Origin: Phytomonospora endophytica | GTDB lineage: Bacteria; Actinomycetota; Actinomycetes; Mycobacteriales; Micromonosporaceae | Assembly: GCF_014202425.1 (NCBI RefSeq) | Contig: NZ_JACHGT010000006.1 | Coordinates: 1-64,000, forward strand | Length of the DNA stretch: 64,000 nucleotides | Reading direction: 5' to 3' | Shown: positions 49,529 to 57,724 of the stretch, piece by piece | Numbering within the stretch: the first letter of the stretch is position 1 | How the letters are laid out: each line of letters begins with the position of its first letter | Made by a program: the position numbers and the translations under genes | Notes under the pieces: model-generated | What the model saw: the letters and a program-made list of their open reading frames with translations, nothing else | Database searches by the model: none | Told to the model about the DNA's origin: nothing

Positions 49529-50026
49529 CTAGCAGCCGCCGCAGTTGTAGTAGAGGATGTCCCAGTGGTTGCCCTCGTCGGTGTAGAGGTTCCCGGCACC
49601 CGAGCGGTACTGGTAGCCCCAGCCGGAGATGTAGCCGACGTAGGTGAAGTGCGCCTTGATGTAGTTACCGATGCACGCGTACTTGCTGATGTCGAGCTTG
49701 TAGCCGTTCCAGTGGCTGTAGGTGCCGCCGGAGTGCCCGGTCTCCGTGCCGCCGGTGACGTTGAGCGCGCAGCCGCTGGAGGACTTGAGGGTCTTGATGC
49801 CCGAGATCGTCACCTGCCGGACGCTGGTGAACGACGTGCAGGTCGGGTTGTTGCGGTCACTGCATCCACCACTCGACGACCAGGTGATGCCCGACGCGCT
49901 GAGCTGCGACGTCGCCTCGCCGTGGGTGAGGAAGGTGGCGGCGCTCGCCGGAGACGCCATGAAGAACAGGAGGGCCGCGGCGGCACCGATGAGGACGGCG
50001 GCCGCGCGTTTGGCTAAGCGGGGCAT
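49529..50026 (-). CDS. Small secreted protein, M15-like metallopeptidase candidate
   Basis: A 165-residue protein with a Sec signal (MPRLAKRAAAVLIGAAAALLFFMASPASA-A, cleavage near residue 29; positions given rather than full motif analysis). The mature domain has six Cys (55, 63, 86, 118, 162, 165) and a pattern matching D-Ala-D-Ala peptidases: GTYSHWNGYKLDI gives the H-x6-D zinc ligands His105 and Asp112, and EGNHWDILYY gives a third ligand, His154. It may cut peptidoglycan cross-links or a peptide. GGGAGA precedes the ATG at 50026; the frame's long upstream extension is antisense to the acyl-CoA synthetase gene. Function is inferred only from motifs. Confidence 0.75.
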   Translation of the reverse strand: MPRLAKRAAAVLIGAAAALLFFMASPASAATFLTHGEATSQLSASGITWSSSGGCSDRNNPTCTSFTSVRQVTISGIKTLKSSSGCALNVTGGTETGHSGGTYSHWNGYKLDISKYACIGNYIKAHFTYVGYISGWGYQYRSGAGNLYTDEGNHWDILYYNCGGC

Positions 50027-50167
50027 TCTGCTTCTCCCGTGGTAGTAAAACTGCCGGATCCCCGAGGGGAAGTGAAGGATTTCTACCATGAGTGACGCGG
50101 TGGACACCAGGTCGCGCGGTCTGTCGAATCCTTGACGGCCGTCGATTCGGCGTGACACGCTCGACCC

Positions 50168-51652
50168 ATGGCGGGACCGGCGAGCACTTCCCAGTTGCTG
50201 TCGTCGTCGGCGCGGGCGCACGCGTCCCGCGTCGCCGTGGAGGGTCCACAGGGGACGGTGACCTTCGCGCGCCTCGCCGACCGGGTCGCGCGTCTCGCCG
50301 CCGGGCTGCGGGATTTGGGCCTGTCGCCGGGCGACCGGGTCCTCGACCTCCAGCCCAACCAGAACTCCTCGATCGAGCTCGACCTGGCCACGTCCTGGGC
50401 CGGGCTCGTGCGCGTGCACCTCAACTACCGCCTGCACGAACGCGACTGGGCCCGCATCGCCGAGGACGCGGGCGCCACCGCGCTGGTCTACGACGCGCGC
50501 TTCGCCGACCGCGCCGAGTTCCTGCGCGACGCCATGCCGCACGTGTCCATAGGGGACGGTCCGGGCGTCTCCTACGAGAAACTCGCCGAAGGCCCGGCGA
50601 TGCCCGCCGAGACGCGCGACCTGGTGTCCCTCAACTACACCAGCGGCACCACCGGCAACCCCAAGGGCGTCCGCCGCGAACACGCCAACCGGCTCGCCTC
50701 GGCCGCCGCCATGGCCGCCGACGTCTGCCCGGGTCTGTCCACCGAGGACGTCTACCTGCACGCCGGGCCGATCACCCACACCTCCGGCCTGTTCGTGCTC
50801 CCCTTCCTGGCCGCCGGAGCCCGCCAGCTCGTCCTGCCCGCCTTCGACACCGGCGACGTCCTCGAAGCCGTCCGGGAACGAGGCGCCACGCACACCGCGC
50901 TCGTCCCGACCATGATCGCCCGGCTGCTCGCCGACCCCGCCCTCGACGCGCCCCTCGGGCTGAAGATGCTCGCCTACGCCGGCGCGCCCATGCCGCCCGC
51001 CCACATCCGCGACGCCTTCGAGCGCATCACGCCGAACCTCGTCCAGTACTACGGCCTGGTCGAGGCGATCCCGCCGATCACCGTCCTGTCGCCCGCCGAC
51101 CACCGCGAAGCCCTCACCTCGCGACCCGAGCTGCTCGCCTCCGCCGGGCGCGCCGCCACCGGCGTCGAACTCGCGATCGTCGGCGAGGACGGCGGATCCC
51201 TCGGCATGGGCGAGATCGGCGAGGTGCTCGTGCGCGGCGACGCCGTCATGCGCGGCTACTGGAGCGGCGCCGCCGACGCCCGCCCCGTTCGCGACGGATG
51301 GCTGCACACCGGCGACCTCGGCCGCGTCGAAGCCGACGGTCACCTGTACCTGGTGGACCGCAAAGGCGACATGATCATCACGGGTGGCTACAACGTCTAC
51401 CCGCGCGAGGTCGAAGAGGCCCTCGCCGGAGCCGAAGGCGTCGAGCAGGTCGCCGTCGTCGGGCTCGCCGATCCCGAATGGGGACAGCGCATCGTCGCGT
51501 TCTACACCGGTACCGCCGCCGAGTCCGAAGTGGACGCGCACGCGCGTCGCGAACTCGCGTCGTACAAGAAGCCCAAGGAGTACCGGCGTCTCGACGCCTT
51601 CCCCCTCAACTCCACCGGGAAGATCGACAAGAAGTCGCTGAGGGCCTCATGA
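50168..51652 (+). CDS. Acyl-CoA synthetase (AMP-binding enzyme)
   Basis: A 494-residue member of the ANL superfamily. The nucleotide loop LNYTSGTTGNPKGVRR, the A5 motif PNLVQYYGLVEA, the A7 Asp in DGWLHTGDLG, the hinge VDRKGDMIITGGYNVYP and the terminal Lys in STGKIDKKSL are all present, so it should be active. It makes an acyl-CoA from a carboxylic acid, ATP and CoA. Its TGA overlaps the ATG of the mutase gene (ATGA), so the acid is probably activated for that mutase; hydroxy or branched short-chain acids such as 2-hydroxyisobutyrate are candidates. Confidence 0.93.
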   Translation: MAGPASTSQLLSSSARAHASRVAVEGPQGTVTFARLADRVARLAAGLRDLGLSPGDRVLDLQPNQNSSIELDLATSWAGLVRVHLNYRLHERDWARIAEDAGATALVYDARFADRAEFLRDAMPHVSIGDGPGVSYEKLAEGPAMPAETRDLVSLNYTSGTTGNPKGVRREHANRLASAAAMAADVCPGLSTEDVYLHAGPITHTSGLFVLPFLAAGARQLVLPAFDTGDVLEAVRERGATHTALVPTMIARLLADPALDAPLGLKMLAYAGAPMPPAHIRDAFERITPNLVQYYGLVEAIPPITVLSPADHREALTSRPELLASAGRAATGVELAIVGEDGGSLGMGEIGEVLVRGDAVMRGYWSGAADARPVRDGWLHTGDLGRVEADGHLYLVDRKGDMIITGGYNVYPREVEEALAGAEGVEQVAVVGLADPEWGQRIVAFYTGTAAESEVDAHARRELASYKKPKEYRRLDAFPLNSTGKIDKKSLRAS

Positions 51653-53139
51653 GCGAGCAGCCGGGCGAGTTCCCCTACACGCGAGGCATCTCCGCCGAGC
51701 CCAAGCCCTGGATCATGGGTCAGTACGCCGGTTTCGCCACGGCCGCCGAGTCCAATCGCCGCTTCCGCGAACTGCTCGCCGCGGGCCAGACCGGGTTCTC
51801 CGTCGCCCTCGACCTCCCGACCCAGCTCGGCCTCGACTCCGACGACCCGCGCGCCGCCGGTGAGGTCGGCCGCGTCGGCGTCGCCCTGGACTCCCTGGCG
51901 GACCTGGAGATCCTCCTCGACGGCATCGACCTCGCCGCCGTCACGCAGGTGCGCACCACGGCCAACTCGATCGGCTACCTGTGGGCCGCGATGTTCCTGG
52001 CCCTGGCCGAAAAGCGCGGGGTCGTCCCCGACGACTTCGGCCTGTTCATCCAGAACGACGTGCTCAAGGAGTTCATCGCGCGCGGCACCCAGATCTTCCC
52101 GCCCCGGCCGTCGCTGTCGCTGGCCGTCGACACGATGGAGCACCTGTCGAAGCACGCGCCCCGGTGGGTTCCGCTGGCCATGTCGGGCTACCACATGGCC
52201 GAGGCGGGCGGCGACGCCGCGACCGAGGTCGGCTATACCTTCGCCAACGCCATCGCCTACCTGGACTCCCTTGTGGACAGAGGGGTGGACGTCGACGCCG
52301 TCGCGCCGAGCCTCTACACCTTCCTGTCGGTGGGGATGGACTTCCTCGGCGAGGTCGCCAAACTCCGGGCCGCCCGCCGCGTGTGGGCGAAACTCGTGCG
52401 GGACCGCTACGGCGCCACCGATCCCCGCTCGGGACAACTGCGCATCTTCGCCTTCACCGCGGGCTCGTCGCTCACCGCGCAACAGCCCCTCAACAACGTC
52501 GCCCGCACCGCGATCGAAGCCCTGGCCGCCGCCTGCGGCGGTGTGCAGACGCTGCACGTGTGCGCCTACGACGAAGCCCTGGGCGTCCCGACCGCCGACG
52601 CCGCCACCCTCGCGCTGCGGACGCAGCAGGTCGTCGCCTTCGAAACCGGCCTGACCGAAGTCGCCGACCCCCTTGGCGGCTCCTACGAGGTAGAGGCCAG
52701 GACCGACGCCTGCGAAAAGGCCATCGCCGAGGTCATGGCCGACATCGAGGCCCGCGGCGGCGCCCTCGCCTGCATCGAGGCCGGATACCAGTCGGGAAGA
52801 CTCGCCGACGCCGCCTACCGCCAGGCCGTGGCGGTGGAGTCCGGCGAGAGGACCGTCGTCGGCGTCAACCGCCACGCCTCTCCACCTGAGCCACTGGACG
52901 TCTTCCGCATCGACCCCGCCGCCGAAGCCGGGCAGATCGAGGCGGTACGGCGCCTCCGCGCGACCCGCGACGCTTCGGCCGTCGAGGCCGCGCTCGCGGA
53001 GGTCGAAACGGCCGCCCGCAAAGGCGAGAACATCGTCCCCGCCTGCGTCACCGCCATGGCGTCCTACGCGACCCTCGGCGAGGTCGTCGCGAGACTGCGC
53101 GCGGTCCACGGCAGCTGGGTGGCGGCGCCGGGGGTGTAA
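51649..53139 (+). CDS. B12-dependent acyl-CoA mutase large subunit
   Basis: A 496-residue methylmalonyl-CoA mutase-family catalytic subunit. PYTRGI, WIMGQYAGFATAAESN, FSVALDLPTQLGLDSDDP, QNDVLKEFIARGTQIFPP and the catalytic GYHMAEAGG (His182) are diagnostic. It ends after the TIM barrel and has no cobalamin-binding domain, as in isobutyryl- and 2-hydroxyisobutyryl-CoA mutase large subunits (IcmA/HcmA). The partner B12 subunit is not in the window. By hand alignment the residue that is Tyr89 in methylmalonyl-CoA mutase seems to be Ala, so specificity may differ from known mutases. The overlapping ATP-dependent ligase gene feeds it. Confidence 0.9.
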   Translation: MSEQPGEFPYTRGISAEPKPWIMGQYAGFATAAESNRRFRELLAAGQTGFSVALDLPTQLGLDSDDPRAAGEVGRVGVALDSLADLEILLDGIDLAAVTQVRTTANSIGYLWAAMFLALAEKRGVVPDDFGLFIQNDVLKEFIARGTQIFPPRPSLSLAVDTMEHLSKHAPRWVPLAMSGYHMAEAGGDAATEVGYTFANAIAYLDSLVDRGVDVDAVAPSLYTFLSVGMDFLGEVAKLRAARRVWAKLVRDRYGATDPRSGQLRIFAFTAGSSLTAQQPLNNVARTAIEALAAACGGVQTLHVCAYDEALGVPTADAATLALRTQQVVAFETGLTEVADPLGGSYEVEARTDACEKAIAEVMADIEARGGALACIEAGYQSGRLADAAYRQAVAVESGERTVVGVNRHASPPEPLDVFRIDPAAEAGQIEAVRRLRATRDASAVEAALAEVETAARKGENIVPACVTAMASYATLGEVVARLRAVHGSWVAAPGV

Positions 53140-53155
53140 GGGGCGCGCGCGACCA

Positions 53156-53173
53156 GGCGACGACGTCGTCGCC
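53156..53173. terminator. Palindrome after the mutase gene, probable terminator
   Basis: GGCGACGAC followed by GTCGTCGCC is a perfect 18-nt palindrome 17 nt after the mutase stop and 20 nt before the decayed membrane-protein gene. It may terminate the ligase-mutase operon; with no loop, only the inner bases would open. Confidence 0.45.
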
Positions 53174-53192
53174 GGCTCGCTACCGTTCGGAC

Positions 53193-54245
53193 ATGAACCA
53201 TGCCGACCGCCTCGCCCTTCTCGCCTTCCTGCGCGCCCGGCTCCGCGACGGCGGCGACGAAGGCGCGGCGGCGGCGCTGCGAGGGGTGATCGATCTGGCC
53301 GAGACCGCCTTTACCGACGACGAGGAGTGGTCGCTCGTACCCGATCCGGTCGCCCAGACGGTCCCGTCCGCCCTCCACCTGCGCCTCCTCTCCGCCACCG
53401 GTGCCGCCACGGCCTGCGCGGCCGCGGTCGTCGGTTTCGCCTCGACCGTCCCGCGCTCCGGCGAACCCGCCTCCGCGGCCGGGTTCGCCGCCGCCTTCCT
53501 GCTGCTCGCGGGCGCCCTGTGGATCACCGTCGCGGGCAGCCAGGCAAACTTCGCCGTCGTCGGGTTGCCGCTCTGGGCCCACTGGTAACTCGCGACGTCG
53601 CTCGCCGACCAGCCCGCGCGGCCGTGGTGGTCGCCGCTGCTCGTGGTCGCCGGAGTGGTCACCGTCGTGGCGGGCATCGTCGGCGCCGTCGCCTACTTCT
53701 CCGTCGACGGGCGGCTCGCACTGGTGTCGCTGGCGACCGTCGCCGTCGGCGCGTGCGTCATGGGGTTCAGCCCGGACGGCGCCGACGACGTCGAGTTCGA
53801 CCCTTCGACGGTGAGCGTCTTCGTCAAGCAGGGGCTACCGGAATTCGCGCGCTTCTCCTGGCTCGCACTCGTTCTCGTGGCCGGTCTCGCTGCCGGCGGT
53901 GTGTTCGTGGCGCGCAAGGCACGGCGAGGACCGATGACGCGCGCACTGGCGGCCGCGGGCGCGACCTTCCTGTCCGGTGCCGCCGCCGTGGCCGCCGTGC
54001 TGTCGGCGGCCTCCGGCGGCGGCGTCACCGTGGTGAACGGTGCCGTGTGGTGGCTGGGGATCGGCGCGGCGAGCGTCTTGCCGCTCGCGCGGACGCCGGT
54101 CGTCACCGCTGTGCGCGGTGACCGGCCTGCGGGAGTTCGCGAACCTGACGTGGCCGCTGCTCGGAGCTGTCGGCGTGCTGGCCGCCTTCGGCGGCGCGGC
54201 CCTCGTCGCCGCCGGTGCCCGCGTCCCGGTCTTGTGGGCCGGCTA
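53193..54245 (+). pseudogene. Decayed membrane protein gene (in-frame stop and frameshift)
   Basis: One reading frame encodes a membrane protein over 53193-54100 but is cut by a TAA at 53586-53588 (WAHW, stop, LATSLADQPARPWW). Coding quality continues in the same frame with four helices (WSPLLVVAGVVTVVAGIVGAV, LVSLATVAVGACVMGF, FSWLALVLVAGLAAGGVFVA, ATFLSGAAAVAAVLSAA). Near 54100-54130 the protein signal moves to the next frame (LREFANLTWPLLGAVGVLAAFGG) and ends about 54245. The first part (53193-53588, 131 residues) could still be made as a short two-helix protein. Family unknown. Sequencing error cannot be excluded for either lesion. Confidence 0.7.
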
Positions 54246-54488
54246 CTTGTGCACGACCGCCAGCCCCTCCCGCACCGGCACCGCCGGCCGCAGGTAGTCC
54301 GTCTTCGAGTACAGCCGCACGCCCAGTTCGGTCAGGGCCCTGGCCGCCTCGATACGTTTCGTGCACGGGAATCCCTCCGTGCACGCCGTCTTGCAGCGCA
54401 TGAATCCGCCCGTGTGGTCGTGGGCATCGTACGTCGTCCGCCACAGGCCGATCAGGTCGTCGGCGTTCGTCGTCACGTAGATGGTCAT
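54243..54488 (-). CDS. Small hypothetical protein with a Cys triad
   Basis: An 81-residue protein, MTIYVTTNADDLIGLWRTTYDAHDHTGGF at the start, then MRCKTACTEGFPCTKRIEAARALTELGVRLYSKTDYLRP. The three Cys (C-x3-C-x6-C) and nearby His could form a metal or redox site, but I recognise no family. Composition is less Arg/Ala-rich than shadow frames, and GGGGAG lies 6 nt before the ATG, so I accept it as a gene. It converges on the decayed membrane-protein gene with its stop at that gene's end. Confidence 0.65.
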   Translation of the reverse strand: MTIYVTTNADDLIGLWRTTYDAHDHTGGFMRCKTACTEGFPCTKRIEAARALTELGVRLYSKTDYLRPAVPVREGLAVVHK

Positions 54489-54595
54489 GGTGAGCTCCCC
54501 ATCGGTCGTGGTGCGGGCCTCATGCGGACCCGCTTATGTAACCGCCGGGGAGGCTTTTCATGACGGACAAGGGGTCCGGCATTATCCCGAAAGGG

Positions 54596-55303
54596 TTAAA
54601 TCCGTGAACCGATCGCGAAGAGGCTCTGCCCGAAAGGCGGGCGCACGACCTTCTCCCCGAGGCGGACGGCGGGGACGATGAGCCGGTCGTAGACGCGCAG
54701 GGCGGCGCCGTCGCGCGGGGATCCCTTGAGTAGTCGCATCATCAGCAACCAGGCGAACCAACCCGCCCAGTTGACGTGGTGCAGCTTCTCGACACGCAGA
54801 CCCGCGTCGGTGAAGGCCTTGCGGAGGGTCGAGCGGCGGTAGCGGCGCACATGTCCGACCCGCACGTCGAAATCGCTCATCAGCATGGGGAACGCCGGCA
54901 CGAGGATGACGACCTTGCCACCCGGCCGGACGAGCCGGGCCATGGTGCGCAGGGCGGCGACGTCGTCGGGGATGTGTTCGAGGACGTTGTAGGCCAGGGC
55001 GGCGGAGAACCGTCCATCCACATCGGACGGCAGCAGCATGGCGCCGACGGTGACACGCGGGTCCGCGGCGAAGCGTTCGCGCAGGACGGTGAGCCGCCCG
55101 GGATCGGCGTCGGTGGCGGTGAAGGCCCCGACCCGCGGCAGCCACTCGGCGGCGTAGTCGCCGTGGCCGCTGCCGATTTCGATCGGGTGTTCGCCGAGGT
55201 GGTCGACGGCCAGCGAGGTCAGCCAGGCACGGTAATGTGATGCCGCGCTGACATCCTCAAGCGCGCGGGACTGCGCCCGCGTGTCTCCGGTGATGTCGGC
55301 CAT
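54596..55303 (-). CDS. Class I SAM-dependent methyltransferase
   Basis: A 235-residue Rossmann-fold methyltransferase. Motif I is HPIEIGSGHGDYAAEWL, the acidic Asp after strand 2 is in FTATDADPGRL, and motif IV/V is AALAYNVLEHIPDDVAALRTMARLVRPGGKVVILVP. It resembles ubiE/UbiG-type and sugar-lipid pathway enzymes; the acceptor is unknown. It is divergent from the GT2 gene by 36 nt, and with the nearby transferase and split transketolase genes it may decorate a sugar or lipid. The start is the ATG at 55303. Confidence 0.9.
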   Translation of the reverse strand: MADITGDTRAQSRALEDVSAASHYRAWLTSLAVDHLGEHPIEIGSGHGDYAAEWLPRVGAFTATDADPGRLTVLRERFAADPRVTVGAMLLPSDVDGRFSAALAYNVLEHIPDDVAALRTMARLVRPGGKVVILVPAFPMLMSDFDVRVGHVRRYRRSTLRKAFTDAGLRVEKLHHVNWAGWFAWLLMMRLLKGSPRDGAALRVYDRLIVPAVRLGEKVVRPPFGQSLFAIGSRI

Positions 55304-55339
55304 TCGCGCACCGTAACACCGCCGCCGGGGGCTGCCGCC

Positions 55340-56059
55340 GTGAAGCTGTCGATTCTGATGCCGGTCTACAACGAGCAGGAGCGCCTGCTCAAGGCCCTGG
55401 ACACGGCGCTCGCCGTCGAGTATCCGTGCGACATCGAGATGATCGTCGTCGACGACGGGAGCCGCGACCGCACGGGCGCGATCCTCGCCGCCTACGGCGA
55501 CGAGCGCGTCACCGCGCTACGCCACCCGCGGAACCGCGGCAAGGGCGCCGCCATCCGGACCGCGGCGGACAAGGCCACCGGTGATTATCTGATCATCCTC
55601 GACGCGGACCTGGAGTACGACCCAGCCGACATTCCGACGCTTCTCGCGCCGGTCCTCGACGGCCGCGCCGAGGTCGTCTTCGGCAACCGGACCTTCGGTA
55701 GTCACTCCGCCTACTCCTTCTGGTACGTGATGGGCAACAAGGCCATCACCACCGCGGCCAACGTCCTCTACAACTGCTACCTGTCCGACCTCGAAACCTG
55801 CTTCAAGCTGATGCCGCTGGCACTGTACCGGTCGCTGCGCATCGTCTCGCAGGGCTTCGGCATGGAGGCCGAGGTCACCGCGAAGCTGCTGCGGCGGGGG
55901 ATCCGGCCCTTCGAGGTGCCCGTCTCCTACCGGGCGCGCAGCCGCGAGGAGGGCAAGAAGATCACCTGGAAGGACGGGGTCGAGGCGCTCTGGATCCTGG
56001 GCCGCGAGCGCGTCGTGCCCCCGCCCGTCACCGCGCAAAGGAGGCGATCCGCTCGCTGA
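55340..56059 (+). CDS. Family 2 glycosyltransferase (polyprenol-phosphate mannose synthase-like)
   Basis: A 239-residue GT2 enzyme. The start MKLSILMPVYNEQERLLKALD, the DDGSRDRTGAIL nucleotide-sugar site, HPRNRGKGAAIRTAADKATGDYLIILDADLEYDP (the DxD metal site) and VVFGNRTFGSHS match dolichol/polyprenol-phosphate sugar transferases. It lacks the C-terminal membrane helices of ArnC/DPM1 long forms, so it is a soluble or peripheral form. It probably makes a polyprenyl-phosphate sugar donor for an outside transferase. The GTG at 55340 begins MKLS. It overlaps the transketolase stop by 32 nt on the other strand. Confidence 0.92.
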   Translation: MKLSILMPVYNEQERLLKALDTALAVEYPCDIEMIVVDDGSRDRTGAILAAYGDERVTALRHPRNRGKGAAIRTAADKATGDYLIILDADLEYDPADIPTLLAPVLDGRAEVVFGNRTFGSHSAYSFWYVMGNKAITTAANVLYNCYLSDLETCFKLMPLALYRSLRIVSQGFGMEAEVTAKLLRRGIRPFEVPVSYRARSREEGKKITWKDGVEALWILGRERVVPPPVTAQRRRSAR

Positions 56060-56966
56060 TCGTGGCCGGATCGAGGCCGTGCCAGCGTTCGTGGTCGGTG
56101 GGGGTCCCGTACTTGTGCAGGTCGACGCGTTTCACGCCGATCGCGAGTGTCCGGTGTGGACGGTCGATGAGTGCCTCGGCGACGACCCGTGACGACGTGC
56201 CCTCCAGGTAGGGCTCGACGAGGACGACCTCACCGGTGTGCGCCAGGGCGCGCAGGCCTTCGACGTCGAAGGGCCGCACGGTGTTGGCGTAGGCGACCGT
56301 GACCGATATCCCCGCCGTGGCGAGCAGGACGTTGTCGAGCGTCGGCCCGACGGCGACGACGAGCGGCCCCTCACCGGACTTGATCACGCTGAGCCGGCCG
56401 GTCGTCTGGTGCGGCGCCGCGTTGCTCAACGTGGACAGTCGCATATAGACCTTGTCGTCGGTGAGTGCCGCCGCCCGCAGGGGACCGCCGACCTCCTTGG
56501 GGTGACCGGGCACGTGCACCGTCCAGTCGGGCATCGTGTCGAAGAGCGCGACGTCTCCGGGCGAGAAGTGCGTGTACCCGCCCTGCGACCAGTCGTAGGA
56601 GGCGCCGACGCTGACCAGGATCCCGCCGACGCCCTGGTGCTCGAAGTCGAGCTTGATCTGCTCGTAGGCGCGCTCGACGAGGAAGGGCGCGTAGGAGTGC
56701 GCGATCGGCCGCATCCCCGACAGGGCGAGGCCTCCGGCGGCGCTGACCATCAGCGCCTCCCGGATCCCGACGTTCAGGACGCGGTCGGGGTGCTCCCGCG
56801 CGGCCTGCGCGAAACGTTCGTGCCCGTTGGAGATGTCGGCGAGGACTACCGCGACGCGCGGGTCGTCGTCGATCAGGTCGGCGGCGGCGTCGATGAAGGC
56901 GTCGCGCATGGTCGTGGTGTCGGGGACCTTCATGGGGTGTCCGATATGCGGCAGGCTGGTGGTCAT
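56028..56966 (-). CDS. Transketolase C-terminal subunit
   Basis: A 312-residue half-transketolase: pyrimidine-binding domain plus C-terminal domain. TMRDAFIDAAADLIDDDPRVAVVLADIS, NVGIREALMVSAAGGLALSGMRPIAHSYAPFL (the Glu of REA that activates thiamine) and the C-terminal VAYANTVRPFDVEGLRALAHTGEVVLVEPYLEG match. It needs the N-terminal subunit encoded 18 nt upstream to make a working ThDP enzyme moving two-carbon ketol units. Split transketolases occur in specialised sugar pathways as well as archaea. It overlaps the convergent GT2 gene end by 32 nt. The ATG at 56966 has an AAGGAC site. Confidence 0.92.
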   Translation of the reverse strand: MTTSLPHIGHPMKVPDTTTMRDAFIDAAADLIDDDPRVAVVLADISNGHERFAQAAREHPDRVLNVGIREALMVSAAGGLALSGMRPIAHSYAPFLVERAYEQIKLDFEHQGVGGILVSVGASYDWSQGGYTHFSPGDVALFDTMPDWTVHVPGHPKEVGGPLRAAALTDDKVYMRLSTLSNAAPHQTTGRLSVIKSGEGPLVVAVGPTLDNVLLATAGISVTVAYANTVRPFDVEGLRALAHTGEVVLVEPYLEGTSSRVVAEALIDRPHRTLAIGVKRVDLHKYGTPTDHERWHGLDPATISERIASFAR

Positions 56967-56984
56967 CGCGATGTCCTTCGTGGT

Positions 56985-57674
56985 CTAGATGCTCGACGTG
57001 GCGAACGCGACGACCGCGTGTGGCCCGGTTCCGTGGTGACCGCGCAGTCCGGCCTCGATGGCGTCGTGGTCTCGTCCATCCACTTCGGACGCCGACCAGC
57101 CCTGCGCGGTGAAGCGCGAGGCGATCCCGCCGGGCCAGCCGTGCGAGGCCGATCCGTTGTCCACCACCACGACGGTGATGTTGTCCAGGCCGGTCGCGCC
57201 GGCGTAGGCCATGGCCTCGTGGTTGGTGCCCTCGTCGAGCTCGGCATCGCCGAGCAGGACGTAGATCCGCGGCTTCAGCAGGCCCTGAGCGCGCAGCCCG
57301 AGCGCGGTTCCGACGGCCAGCGGCAGCCCGTGCCCGAGCGAGCCCGAGGAGATCTCGGCGCCCGGCACGAGCGTGCGGTCGGGATGCCCGCCGAGCCGCG
57401 ATCCGGCCGTGAACGCCTCGTCCAGCCACGCGTCGGGCAGGTAGCCCTTCGCCGCCAGCACGGCGTAGAACGAGCCCGGGTTGTGGCCCTTGGAGAGGTA
57501 GAAGCGGTCGCGGTCGGGACTGTCGAGCCGCTCGGGCGACAGGTCGAGCACGCGGTCGTAGAGCGTCCAGAGCACGTCGAGGGTGGAGTCCTCGGGGGCG
57601 TGCTTGACGTCGACGACCCGGGTGATGAGACCGCGGAGGTCGTCGTATCCGAAGCGGGCGCTGGTGACGGTCAT
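56985..57674 (-). CDS. Transketolase N-terminal subunit (ThDP-binding)
   Basis: A 229-residue PP-binding half of a transketolase. The opening DRFYLSKGHNPGSFYAVLAAKGYLP, SSGSLGHGLPLAVGTALGLRAQG and the diphosphate-Mg motif LLGDAELDEGTNHEAMAYAGATGLDNITVVVVDN (GDG-type GDAE) are clear. It pairs with the C-terminal subunit encoded downstream, 18 nt away. With the GT2 and methyltransferase genes this may feed an unusual sugar into a glycolipid or metabolite. It diverges from soxR across a 50-nt region with the SoxR-like dyad, so redox control is possible but unproved. Confidence 0.92.
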   Translation of the reverse strand: MTVTSARFGYDDLRGLITRVVDVKHAPEDSTLDVLWTLYDRVLDLSPERLDSPDRDRFYLSKGHNPGSFYAVLAAKGYLPDAWLDEAFTAGSRLGGHPDRTLVPGAEISSGSLGHGLPLAVGTALGLRAQGLLKPRIYVLLGDAELDEGTNHEAMAYAGATGLDNITVVVVDNGSASHGWPGGIASRFTAQGWSASEVDGRDHDAIEAGLRGHHGTGPHAVVAFATSSI

Positions 57675-57684
57675 GGACTAAGCT

Positions 57685-57706
57685 TTCAAGTTCAACCTAA
57701 CTTGAA
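57685..57706. promoter_or_regulatory. MerR/SoxR-type dyad
   Basis: TTCAAGTT (57685-57692) and AACTTGAA (57699-57706) are perfect inverted repeats with a 6-nt centre (CAACCT). MerR-family regulators bind such sites between a spaced -35 and -10. It lies in the 50-nt gap between the split transketolase and soxR starts. The core CAAGTT/AACTTG recalls the E. coli soxS box, but the centre is longer. Confidence 0.7.
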
Positions 57707-57724
57707 GTCAACGAGCAGTGCGAC

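Noticed and set aside
50040-50088. TGGTAG and CTACCA inverted repeats between the M15-like and ligase genes
   Set aside because: The arms are only 6 bp and about 37 nt apart, which is within chance expectation.
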